A DNA stretch of 64,000 nt from Amyloporia xantha (Eukaryota > Basidiomycota > Agaricomycetes > Polyporales > Adustoporiaceae). Both the position numbers and the translations under genes were made by a program. A model generated the notes under the pieces. That model was not told the DNA's origin. It ran no database searches and saw only the letters and a list, made by a program, of their open reading frames with translations. The stretch spans positions 1-64,000 of the forward strand of contig JAYKKR010000026.1 of the NCBI GenBank assembly GCA_036971615.1, in the 5' to 3' direction. Positions 53,911 to 64,000 of the stretch are shown piece after piece. Every line of letters begins with the position of its first letter. Position 1 is the first letter of the stretch.

Positions 53911-56029
53911 ATGGCCAGCTTGATTGCGATCCTCGACCTGAAGGGGAAGCCTCTGATCCAGCGCTCGTACCGCGACGACGTCCCCTCATCGTACATCGAA
54001 CGTTTCCTGCCTATCGTGCTTGACCTGGAGGAAGAGGGTCAGCAGGTAACGCCATGTTTTACCAGGGAGGGCATCAACTACATGCACATTCGCCATTCGA
54101 ATCTTTATCGTGAGTGTCCGTGCTCTCTATGTCTATCGTACTGCACTGACTGCTGCGCGACGCGCTGGGACGCACTCTGCTCATACGAACACTTTGGGTC
54201 TCATATATGAAGTGCTTGCGCTGTCAAAACGCAACAGTAATGCTGCTGAGATCATTCTCTTCCTGCACCGCCTTGTCCAGGTCCTGATCGAGTACTTCAA
54301 AGAGCTTGAGGAGGAGTCTATTCGCGACAACTTTGTCATCATTTACGAGCTGCTGGATGAGATGATGGACTTTGGCTACCCTCAGACAACTGAGAGCAAA
54401 ATTCTCCAAGAGTACGTGATTCTGCCATCTGCACTACTCACGTTCTCACCCCCGGTTCGACAGATATATCACACAGGAATCGTACAAACTTGAAGTACAA
54501 GTTCGCCCACCAATAGCCGTTACAAATGCCGTTTCGTGGCGGTCAGAAGGTATCCGCTACCGGAAGAATGAGGTGTTCCTGGATGTTATCGAGAGCGTGA
54601 ACCTCCTGGTATGTTCTGTTTTTCTCAGATCCTTAGATCTTTCTCGCCCTTCGTGATTATTTCTTTTGTGATTTTCCACAAGAGTTGAGAGCTCAGTCAG
54701 TATCTACATCTCACAGGTGAACGCGAACGGGAATGTTGTCCGCTCCGAGATCCTTGGCGCTGTCAAGATGAAGTGCTATTTGTCCGGCATGCCTGAGCTG
54801 AGGCTAGGGCTCAATGACAAGGTCATGTTCGAGACAACAGGAAGAAGTGAGTGTCTTCGTACTGCGTTCCTGGCCGTTGCTGCCCATCTGCATGGCTGCT
54901 CCCCACCTTTGCCCGCGTGCGCGCCCATTCTGTTCCCTCTCTCTTCATTGTCTGGATTTCTCGCTGACGCTGTTGCAGCCGCACGGGGGAAGGCAATCGA
55001 GATGGAGGACGTCAAGTTCCATCAATGCGTGCGACTTTCAAGATTCGAGAACGACCGCACGATCTCGTTCATCCCGCCTGACGGCGAGTTTGAGCTGATG
55101 AGCTACCGTTTGTCCACCCCCGTAAAACCGTTGATCTGGGTCGAGGCTGCTGTGCGTGATTTCCTGATTTATGTGACTTCCCCACTCTTCGGCATGTGTC
55201 AACCCTGCGCCATTCGTACACGCACATTTGCACTGACGTCGGACTGACGAGTATTGGTGACGGTTGATAGGTCGAGCATCACAAAGGCAGCCGGGTGGAA
55301 TACATGGTCAAGGTCAAAGCACAATTCAAGCGGCGGAGTACAGCAAACAACGTCGAGATCTACGTACCGGTACCAGATGACGCGGATACGCCCAAGTTCA
55401 GGGTGCGTGCGTGCTGCCGCACATCTTCTCTGTGTTCCGTCCAGTGCGGCGTGATTGGAGTGCTAGCCTGCTGATTGAGTTCGTCTAGGCGTCAACAGGG
55501 GCCGTGCAGTACGCGCCAGATAAGAGTGCATTCGTGTGGAAGATCAAGCAGCTGGGCGGCGGGCGCGAGTTCCTGATGCGCGCCCACTTCGGGCTACCCA
55601 GCGTCAGAGGAGGTGCGTTGTCTGCACGTTGCTCCTGCCCACGAGTCTAACCAGAACCACGACCTCAACCTTGTTCGTGCCCGTGTCTTGTACAATGTGA
55701 ATTGTGTGCAGAACAAGACAGCATGGACAAGCGCGCGCCGATTACGGTCAAGTTTGAGATTCCGTATTTCACCGTGTCCGGCATCCAGGTGCGCTATCTC
55801 AAAATCGTGGAGAAGAGCGGGTACCAGGCGCTCCCGTGGGTGCGGTACATCACGCAGAACGGAGATGATTATAGGTAAGTGTTTCGCGTCCTCGCGTGGC
55901 ATTTGTGGCTGCTCTAGCTGCCTTTTACTTTCTGATCCTCGTGCGTCGTACGCGGTGCTGACGTTTGGGTTTGCTTGCAGCTTACGAACGGCGTTGGAGA
56001 AGGGCAGCGCCCCCATTGTGCCGATGTAA
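53911..56029 (+). CDS. APM1: AP-1 clathrin adaptor complex subunit mu
   Basis: Medium chain of the AP-1 adaptor, which selects tyrosine-motif cargo at the trans-Golgi and endosomes. Begins MASLIAILDLKGKPLIQRSY (longin fold), continues VLIEYFKELEEESIRDNFVI and YELLDEMMDFGYPQTTESKI. The C-terminal mu-homology domain follows: SWRSEGIRYRKNEVFLDVIE, FHQCVRLSRFENDRTISFIP, PPDGEFELMSYRLSTPVKPL and VEKSGYQALPWVRYITQNGD. It ends SAPIVPM at 56027-56029. Residues for Yxx-phi binding (FDRT-type region, W near the C-terminus) are present. About seven introns. The PDGEFELMSYR and SGYQALPWVRYIT signatures favour mu1 over mu2. Confidence 0.93.
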
Positions 56030-58735
56030 TTCTTGTGTGCTCTGTTCGTTCCCTGTTGTGCCTGTTTGGAATATTATTATCTGTCTTCCCAGTGTGCGCG
56101 GGCAGCGTCAGCTTACGGTGGCCTGGTGCAATGCAAGTCTATCCTGTGCGTTGTGCAAGGCGTTTCCATACGAATGTCTTGCGCTCTCCAGTTTCGGGGC
56201 GCCTTCTGTGTATAGAACTCTCGTCTTCTCATACGTCAGCTTCACGACACCGAGCGTCTACAGACCGCACTTCAACTATCGACCATGGACCGTCACTGAG
56301 AGCAGCAGCGTCCCCCTCGTGTCTTATTACGTCCAGCCCGATTCCTACTTCTCCGCGTCTGCTACTTATACTTAAACGCCGGCCACTACTAGTATAGTGC
56401 CCGCTATATTTATCCTATCCTCCAGCGGCGGCACCGGTGCGTGATGATGGATGGTGATGGACAAGAATAGCGGGAGCGTGTAGGGCTGGCTATTCTTGTC
56501 CGGCGGGCAGGAATACCATGCGGGGGGATGAGGTGCTTGATGCACGGGTATGTACTTGGGTCCTGATTTGGACCGCAGAGGATATGGGTATAGATATATG
56601 CGCCGGTGGGCGGACGCGCGGAAGGGGCGAGTGACGTACTTGCTTAGCTGCGCACGGTTCGACGCTCCTTGCATAGCTGTTCAAATGTTCACCGTTCAAT
56701 ATCCGACGGCTGCGTGCTGGGTTACACAGAGGCGGCGGTGATTGGAGGTGGACCAGGACAGTGCGCACAGAGGGCCAGTCCACCAGTACAACAGTCCATC
56801 ACGGTGTGCACCCACTCACGCCGCTCGGCCTGAACAGCCCCATCGCATCGCCGGGCCACCCGTGCTATCGCACCGCGATATCGCCCACAAAGCCTTGCAA
56901 GTTCTGGAACACGAACGCATATACGTACATGCTGAGCGTGCGACGGACGTGCTGTAAGTGTGCGTTCTCCGCGACAGGCTCCCGCCGCCGGCATGCCGTC
57001 ACGGCCGCACGATTCCCGCAGAGCTCCATTCTCCAGCCGAGAATCATCTCGCGATGCGCACGGAGGCCTGAGGGAGGGAGCCTCATCGATCAGCGGCTCT
57101 GGCAGCCGCAGGCCGTCCGCCTGACATGGCAGGCTCGCCGTGTACGTTACGCTGAGCTTCGCGGGCAGGCTGCGTGTCTGGCGGTCTGGTGGCCCGTGCG
57201 GAGGTGCGAAGCAGTCGGCGCAGGCTTCGGCGGCGCTCACGGGCTCGAGGCTTCAGTTTCGTGCTTCAAGCTTCAGGTTGCAGCCTCCGGCTGATGTGTG
57301 GATGCGTACGCTTCGCGTCTCGGGTGTTCTGCGGGGATGCGCAGCGTGGGGGTCGCGGTGTACGTGCCCCGCTGTCGATTGCCGATGGTCGATCAGGGGT
57401 TGAGTGCAGAGGGTCGCGGAACAGATACCCCTACCTGCGGCTGGCGCGTCAACACTGGCGGCGTGCAAGGCGCGGTTTTTCACGCAGTGGAGGCTTCAAG
57501 ACGTAAGGTTTTGCGCGCAGTGGAGGTTTCGAGACGCAGGGCGAGCACGATCAATGCTGCGGGCCAAGGATGGAGGGATGTTTCGTACGGGGCGGGTTGG
57601 GTGGAAGAAATATATTGTTCCTATGCTCGCCCGAAGGCGGCAGATACACGATGGGCGTAAGACTGCACGTATGCACAGGATGGCCTGCGCTGGCACGGTA
57701 GATCCGTCCGTAAACTAAAGGACTCACCTGTGCACGCGAGTACGGAAGCATATGCATACTCCTACGAGCGCGTACGCCCTGCGCCCAGAGTTTGTGTTTC
57801 CTCGTTCCTCAACGGGCGCGCCTACGCCGGTGCATTGTCATGTGTACGCTCACGACGCGCGCCGCGGACAGGCTAGAGTCGAGCTGGAGTGCCCGGGGAG
57901 GACCTGGTAGCAGTCGCTGCGTGTCGAGTGCGTCGCGGACCTTGCTGACGCTGATTTCGTGATTTTACGGTTGAGATAAGAGCGAAAGGCAGCTGCGGAC
58001 TGGGCGGTAGATATGGGTGAGGTGCGCGCGCTCAGGCAGCATTGACACACCTGGTATAAGGGAAGGGAAGCGCTCTGTCGTGAAGCGAGTACAAGCGGGG
58101 ATAGGCCGGGCAGAGACCCAGTTCTTTGCGGAATTGGGAAACGCGATGCGAAGTCGAGGTTGGCGCCGCGACGAGTGGCCGCTACGAAAGTGCTGACTAG
58201 TACTGTATTGGCGAATGCGTGTCTGGGGAGAGGATACGGAAGTGCGCCTCTACTCGGATCGATTGGAAGGATGGCCACTGGATTGACGGGTTAGGCGAGA
58301 GGGTTATCGGGCAGGGCCAGTTACGGAGAACGGTTGCCGCGAGTGGCTGCAGGTGGCCAAGGCTGCAGCGCGGGGAAGTCTGCCGACGATGGCACGGGCG
58401 GCTAGTGAGGGGACGGATGTGATTGGAGCCCTGGGCGTCGGCGACACTATGACCGCATAAGTGCCGGATCAGATCGAGCCAGGCGCCGTCCTCGGCGGGT
58501 TATGTCCTCGAAGCGGGTCCGTCCTCGGGCGAGCACCGGGTACAGGACGCGGGAGGCTTTGTCGACACCGTCACGACGACGACGCCGAGCGTTGTTATAT
58601 TTGGAGCAGGAGTTGCCCAGATGGGACAGATGCCGGGATGGTCGCCTTCACGCAGGCCGACGACGAGCCGCGCCAGATCTCAGGCTAGCGATTAAAGTTC
58701 ATTTGAGGTGATTACGTTAGCGCTGATCGAGGGCT
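56030..58735. other. Gene-poor GC-rich stretch
   Basis: No gene supported. Minus open frames at 56722-57240 and 57850-58278 have no recognisable domain. A weak repeated phrase (GAGGCTTC, GTTTCGAGACGCAGG, TTCAAGACG) occurs at 57245-57540. Confidence 0.45.
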
Positions 58736-60730
58736 GTCAGCGTTGCGCCTGCCCGTTTCCAGCCATCGTCAGTTCCTTTTCCCCCAGCTCGTCCATCGCT
58801 CGCTGCTCTCTCTCCCTAACCACTCCCTTGCCCAGTCAGCCTCATCTCTCTTGATCAACACCGCTCATTCGCCCACTGCCATCCTGCCCACGCTGGTCCA
58901 ATCACTGCCCTCCGATCGTCGCTTAGCACACGGTCCATCTTCAATAGGTGAGCGTCCGCCTTTCTACCCTCGCTGGCTCCCTCTCGCGCCCTCTCTGCGT
59001 CCGTATACACTCTGCCCCTTCTCTGTCCCCCGTACTGCCCGTCGTTCGCACTCTCGCCGCCACACACCCGCCGCACGTCCTCCGGTGCCGAGTCCCGCCG
59101 CTGCGCTATTTCTAGACCACTGATCCACGCTTCACAGTCGCCTCCCCCCTCTCCCCAGACGCGCATACCCCTCTGCGTGAGTACTCTCTTGCCCATCTTT
59201 TTTCCCTTTGGTGTTCTCGCGTCGCCGTTCGCTGCGCGTCCTCTTCCCGCATAACCGTCCTTGCTCCCGTTCCGGCCTCCGTCGTCCCCTCGTCTACCGC
59301 ACCCACGCCCGCTTCTCGTCTCTACCACTCTCCCACTTCCTCTTCCTTTCCTCCTGCCTGCATCCGCGCAGCTGCCATAGCTACCCGTGCGTAGACACCG
59401 AGTCCGCTTCGCCTTCTGCGTTCGCACCGCTTAGCCTACCTCTGTCCTCCCGTCCGCTTCTGCCTCACACCGCTACTGTCGTAAGCCCATCTGGCCCCTC
59501 TGCTCCCTCTTCTCGCGCTTGCCTGTGCTTTTTTTCCGCCCCCGGTCACCTTCTGTTCACCTCTTCCTACGTCATCCCGACTTTCCTCCGAGTCTCTCTG
59601 CGTCCTCGGGCTCGTCTCGGGCTTCGCGTCCTCTCACTTCGGCGTGATCGCGGGTGCGCGCGCGGCTGCGTCTTCATCTTCACAGCAGCGTGCTCGTTCT
59701 CATTTTCACCCTCTTTCTCTTACCCGCCTTCGATCGGGCCGGGTTGCATTTGCGTTCTGCCAGAGTTCGCATTGCCTCATAGATGCGTTCGTGACGGTCA
59801 CTGACGCCGCCTGCTTGGATCGTACAGGGCCGGGTTCAGATCAGAAATCAGGGCACACGCTCGTTGCTCAGCATAATACTCAAGCCGCGCCGTAGAGCAT
59901 ACAGGCACATAGGCAGCTCTAGAGTAAGTACGGTCGGCTGCGTCCCCCCGCCTCCTCATCTGGTCGATCTGGCTCCCTCGAAAAGGGTGAGTGTTCTGTA
60001 CCGTTTGGCCTGAGCCTCCTTGCGTCCGCCGATGGATCTTTCTCGCTCGAGCACTTTTCTGAGCGGACGTTGTCGTGCTGCGCTGCTCGCGTCCGCGTAC
60101 CGAGCGCCGCTCGCTCGCCATCCGACCCGTCGCGCCCGCTGCACCCACGCACCTGCCCTGTCTGTCGGATTCTCGCCTTGCGCTACGCCCTCTACCTCGC
60201 TTTCCGTTTCTGCTTTCTTACTTCTGTGCGCGCGTGCGGCCATCGCACTGCCGTAATCATAGCCGTTCAGGGCTCTACGGGCGTGGCTTTTCGCCTCTAT
60301 GTGCGCCTTCGGCTTCGATCTGCACGTCGCGCCGTGGGACTTGCCTTGCCCTGGTCGTCCGCCATGCACTTCGCATCCTGTCGCACTTCACCTGCGTCTC
60401 GTCTGGTTTACGTTCGCATGTTCTTTTAACTCTATCTTCTCGTCGGGTGTGCTTCACTTCTGCGTGATCGCGCATGCGAACGGCTTCGTCTTTATCTGCG
60501 CTCTCGTCATCCTCTGCAGCTTCGCGTTCCCTCTCGTTCGTGCGTTCGTCTTCGTCGTCGCCCGGGCCGGCGATCTGGCGGTGTCTACTCGCATCGGAAT
60601 ACGCGCGAGTGCTTCCGCTCTCTGTTGTCAGACCTGCTCAGAGACGTATTTATTGACTGACCCTCTTCTTGCAGATCCCAGGCACTCCGCAGACTGTGCT
60701 ACATAACCCATCACGTCGCCTGCGGACAAT
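58736..60730 (+). promoter_or_regulatory. Pyrimidine-rich leader/promoter of the 60.7-kb gene
   Basis: Nearly 2 kb with a strong excess of C and T on the plus strand and very few ATG-initiated coding-like frames. Fungal core promoters and long leaders are commonly CT-rich; this suggests a long 5' untranslated region, possibly with introns, for the gene at 60731. Purine-rich minus frames here are mirror images of the CT bias. Confidence 0.4.
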
Positions 60731-63133
60731 ATGACGACACCACAGCGTGTGTCGACCTTCACGGCGGTCGCTTCCCCGCCCGCGGCGTCCCTCGCCGCAC
60801 TGCCACAGCGCGCGAGCTCCTTCGCCGCGTTCTCGGCGTTCTCGGCCGCGTCTTCCTCATCCCTTCCGCCCTCGGATTCGACGTCCACCGTGCCATCGCC
60901 GCTGCTCGCTGCGCCCCGCCCGACACTCGCCCCGCGGCGCCACACGATGCGCCCACTCCGCTCGTCGCCGCTCGCCGGGCCGAGCCTCGCGCTGTCCGCG
61001 GACGGGGTGGCGGTGCTGGGCGCGCGGGCGGAGGAGGCGGAGCGGGAGTACGACGCGGACGTGAGCACGGTGGCGTGCGGGAGCGGGAGCGGGAGTGGGA
61101 GCAGCAGCGGGGAGCACGGCCCGCGGGGCGGGAAGGAGACGGTCAGTGCGCCCGCGTCGCTCAAGTTTCCGAGTGCCACAGACGGGTGGGCGGAGGGCCG
61201 CCCGTTTGTCGCGGGGGTAGGGTCGGATGGCGAGGTGGCGCGGGACGAGGATAAGAGTGTCCAGGAGAAGGGGAGGGAGAAGAGAAAGTCGACCAAGTTG
61301 AAGAAGAGGGTCAGCTCGGGCTTTGGGCTGGGGAAGCTCAAGACGCCTTTTGGGCCTGCGGGTGGCGCCACCGCCGTCGCTGCTGCGTTGCCGGTGAGGC
61401 CTCAATCGGACACGTCGCATGGGCACGACGAGAGCTCGCACGGGCATGGGCGGGCGTCGACGGAGGAGGGGTGGGCGTCGGGGTCTGCGGAGAGCGGGAC
61501 GGTCCCACGGCCTGGGATCCTCAAGATGCCCGAGCCGAGTCGGGTGAGAAGGCGGTCCGCGCTGTTGCCACCGCCGCATTCAGCATCACATGGGTCGTTG
61601 GAGACTGCCTCGGTGCATGGCTATCCTGCGGGGAGTCACGCGAGCCTGCAGGCGGGGTACGCCGGCGCACGGTCCTTCTCGTACCAGGACGGCTTCCCCA
61701 CCTCCTCCTCATCGAGCAGCACGCGGCCGCACTCGCGCGCCATGACGGACCACGCGCGCCACTCGCAGCACAAGGAGCACTGGATGAGCGCGGTGCCGAA
61801 CGGGTCGCTGACGCACCTCGTGAAGACGATGGCGGACCCGGCGAGCCCGGAGGCGACGTGGCTGCAGGTGATCGCGCCGCCCAGGTTCTCGAGGGAGGGG
61901 ATTAGGCAGCAGGGCGTGGTCATGCCCGTGCGCAAGGCGGAGGCGGGGCTCGCGGCGAGGAGGAAGAGCGTCGGGGTCGGGGCTGGGGCTGCGGGTGCGA
62001 GGGTGGAGCAGGGCGGGCAGGCTCCAGGCGTAAGAGGGAGGAGTCGGTCGGCGTTCGCGGGGAGTGGGGCAGGGTATGTGCGTGCGGGGGCTAGTGCGCA
62101 CGGGCAAGGGCAAGGGCAAGCTGGTGGTGAGGACAAGGGGAAGGCGAGGGAGAGGGAGGAAGACATTCTTGAAGTGCACAGGGACGGCGGCGATGCGTTC
62201 ACGCCCCCAAGGCCTGTTCCCATCCGTACGGACTCGCAAGGTAGCGTCAGCTCGCAGGGCTCGGCTGCGCAGAGCGTCTCGCCTGCGAACACCTCGCTCA
62301 GTCTGTCGCCCGGTCTGGTGAGGGCTGAGAGTCCTCTGGCGGCGCTCGGCAGACGGGTCAGCGCGGAGTTTGCGCGCGCACAAGCACAGGAGGAGCAGGC
62401 CGTCAAGGAACAGACTACCATCGTCCAGAGTGTCCATCAGCACGACGATGGGAGCAGCGATGTGCAAGCCCTGCCACAGCCCTCCCCGCCTTTCGCAGCC
62501 CCACCGATACTATCGAGAGCGAGCTCGGCAAGCTCATTGGGGTCGGCGGCGAGTTTTAGGACCGCGCCGGACGATCCGGAGGCCCCGCTCGCGGCGCCCA
62601 GTCCGCCGTTCTTCGAGTCTGCGCATGGCGGCCATGACGGGCGCTCGGAAGAGAGCCTCGCGTCGACGTGTTCGTCTCCCCCAGAGCTGGGCGGCGGCGT
62701 GCGTTCCGGCCTGATGGGCGACGGGACGGGTACGAGCGTGGAGACGCCGAGTTTGACGAGGAGCCGGACGGTGAGCACGAGCGGTGGGAGTGTCGGCGCG
62801 AGTGTGAGGTTGGCCGATGCCGTCGGCGGTGGGAAAGAAGAGGTCCAGGAGAAGCCGACGGGTGTGGTGGAGGTGAGGGTAAACGGCGTGCCCGTCGAGC
62901 TGGTGTCGATCCCGAGCCTGTCGAGCAAGGCCCAGTGTGAAGTGGACGTGGACTTGAAGGGCGTGGGGAAGACGAAGGGGCGGGCAACGTTGAAGAAGCG
63001 GCTGAAGGGCCCGATGGTGAGGGTGGAGATGGCGAAGGGAGAAGAGGATCTGGACGCGTTGAAGAAGGCGAATGCAGATGGCCCGATCAAGAGGGCCTGG
63101 AGGCGGATGTTCAAGGGCGGGGCGGGGCGGTAG
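60731..63133 (+). CDS. Low-complexity protein, 800 aa, intronless
   Basis: One uninterrupted exon from MTTPQRVSTFTAVASPPAAS to a basic C-terminus (KKANADGPIKRAWRRMFKGG). The protein is rich in Ser, Ala, Gly and Pro and mostly disordered. It has Lys-rich patches (REKRKSTKLKKRVSSGFGLG), a His/Gly/Gln segment (AHGQGQGQAGG) and a more ordered C-terminal block, VVEVRVNGVPVELVSIPSLS. Another ordered stretch is MSAVPNGSLTHLVKTMADPA, followed by TWLQVIAPPRF. No signal peptide, membrane helix or known domain. Third-position GC is very high compared with other genes here. The CT-rich leader of about 2 kb suggests a regulated gene; function unknown. Confidence 0.8.
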   Translation: MTTPQRVSTFTAVASPPAASLAALPQRASSFAAFSAFSAASSSSLPPSDSTSTVPSPLLAAPRPTLAPRRHTMRPLRSSPLAGPSLALSADGVAVLGARAEEAEREYDADVSTVACGSGSGSGSSSGEHGPRGGKETVSAPASLKFPSATDGWAEGRPFVAGVGSDGEVARDEDKSVQEKGREKRKSTKLKKRVSSGFGLGKLKTPFGPAGGATAVAAALPVRPQSDTSHGHDESSHGHGRASTEEGWASGSAESGTVPRPGILKMPEPSRVRRRSALLPPPHSASHGSLETASVHGYPAGSHASLQAGYAGARSFSYQDGFPTSSSSSSTRPHSRAMTDHARHSQHKEHWMSAVPNGSLTHLVKTMADPASPEATWLQVIAPPRFSREGIRQQGVVMPVRKAEAGLAARRKSVGVGAGAAGARVEQGGQAPGVRGRSRSAFAGSGAGYVRAGASAHGQGQGQAGGEDKGKAREREEDILEVHRDGGDAFTPPRPVPIRTDSQGSVSSQGSAAQSVSPANTSLSLSPGLVRAESPLAALGRRVSAEFARAQAQEEQAVKEQTTIVQSVHQHDDGSSDVQALPQPSPPFAAPPILSRASSASSLGSAASFRTAPDDPEAPLAAPSPPFFESAHGGHDGRSEESLASTCSSPPELGGGVRSGLMGDGTGTSVETPSLTRSRTVSTSGGSVGASVRLADAVGGGKEEVQEKPTGVVEVRVNGVPVELVSIPSLSSKAQCEVDVDLKGVGKTKGRATLKKRLKGPMVRVEMAKGEEDLDALKKANADGPIKRAWRRMFKGGAGR

Positions 63134-64000
63134 GGCCTATGGACTTGTCGCGAACTTTCAAAACTAAAATTATTGCACGGTGCAGGACGAGGACCTCTTG
63201 TTTCTGCCGTGTTTGTGTTTGATGGACTAGCTTGGACTCTCTTGGATATATCCGTTCCTATTCTGTGCTGTATACAATACCGTATGTTCTGTTTCTTGAC
63301 AATGACTCTGCTGCCTCTGATGTTCCGTCCATATTGTTGGCTGATCCCTCTCATTTGGTGATTGTGTTCATGCGGGTCCATTCTCTTGTTCAACATAGTG
63401 ATAGAGGTCCGTCGCAGGACTACCTAAAGTATGTGTACACCTTCCACAAAGCAAAATAGCCTTCCTAGAATGATAGATAAACCTTTGTTGTCTCAGTCAC
63501 CATTCCTCTACGCGGTGAAGCCTAACGATTTCAGCCCACAGTACCCCATGTTCGCAGCTTGAGCCCGGGAGACAGAACAGAGTTCTATCAATAGTGAAAA
63601 TACAACGGTGCTATTACCTCTAGTGTAGACCCACTAGAAGCTTCAAGTCAGCTCCAGTACCTGAATCCGAATGGTTCATCGTCTCACGCATGTTGTAAAT
63701 GATATGAAGTATCGGTCACAGCAACGTAGAGGACATACAAAATCAATCGGTGTTGCTAAACCAGTGTAGCTGAAGATAGCCACTCGACTCGATTGATGTT
63801 GGGTAGTCCAATATATTCAGGAAGCTCGCGAAAGTCGTGGAGATCATGTTCTCCTTCCGAGCTCTACAGCGCACACGTCTGTCTCGCGCATGTCTCTACA
63901 AGGGAGGAGTGCGCGAGGCAGACGCAAGTAAACTGGAAGGCGCGTTACATCCCGAGTACAAAAATCCAGCCAGGACCAAAAGAGTCTACTTGCAATCAAC
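63134..64000. other. 3' flank, no gene seen
   Basis: No supported coding sequence or repeat up to the end of the window. Confidence 0.5.

Noticed and set aside
56722..57240. Cys- and Arg-rich minus open frame of 172 codons
   Set aside because: High GC makes long random frames likely; no domain or conserved pattern seen, and overlapping frames are equally long.
58855..60369. Purine-rich minus open frames (Arg/Glu/Gly repeats)
   Set aside because: They mirror the pyrimidine bias of the plus strand and show no protein-like organisation.

Overview
The window reads as nuclear DNA of a filamentous basidiomycete, most likely an Agaricomycete and perhaps a polypore. That rests on dense 45-65 nt introns with GTRNGY donors and YAG acceptors, roughly 50-55% GC, and a typical gene set: P-type proton ATPase, two sedolisin tripeptidyl peptidases, AP-1 mu, PQ-loop transporter, BTB, MYND and HNH-like proteins. 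No bacterial, organellar or rRNA sequence is visible. The lineage is inference; no alignment was run.

Left third (1-20.3 kb): repeat-rich, accessory in character. It opens with a (CCTAA)n tract and an AT-rich patch. Two convergent intron-rich genes follow: an 881-aa protein of unknown function (1977-4725, +) and a SNF2-type helicase (10780-6013, -) that carries three one-base frame breaks. Near-identical copies of a 127-bp unit sit in opposite orientation on either side of the helicase. A tandem trio of small related unknown genes lies at 12.4-15.0 kb (-). Throughout 0.84-18.8 kb are about 45 short GC-rich palindromes with consensus TGGCCGTCCWGGACGGCCA. Some sit in unique sequence, some inside helicase introns, and some in tandem arrays (15.2-15.9 kb and 18.05-18.82 kb). 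A second palindrome family with the same core but AT-rich arms forms a seven-copy array at 17.39-17.97 kb. Between and after these are five full or partial copies of a 550-bp hairpin-rich repeat ending at CCTAA runs.

Right two thirds (20.8-63.1 kb): ordinary gene-rich sequence with none of those palindromes. In order: a small hypothetical gene (20.8 kb, +), a Ser-rich disordered protein (22.4-25.2 kb, +), tripeptidyl peptidase 1 (-), a pRiA4b-ORF3-like/MYND protein (+), tripeptidyl peptidase 2 (-, frameshifted in a G run), an HNH-like protein (-), a small two-module protein (+), a possible secreted or C-terminal-family protein (37.2-37.8 kb, +), an aminoglycoside-phosphotransferase-like kinase (-), an SGNH/CE16-like esterase with two frame breaks (+), a 176-bp MITE, the plasma-membrane H+-ATPase (-, with a 7-nt micro-exon), a BTB protein (-), a PQ-loop transporter (+), AP-1 mu (+), a 4.7-kb stretch without recognisable genes ending in a pyrimidine-rich leader, and an 800-aa low-complexity protein (+).

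The most unusual content is the palindrome system: one short inverted-repeat design, in many sequence versions whose two arms change together, confined to the left block and able to sit inside short introns. Several one-base frame breaks fall in or beside short homopolymers, so assembly error must be excluded before any gene here is called a pseudogene.
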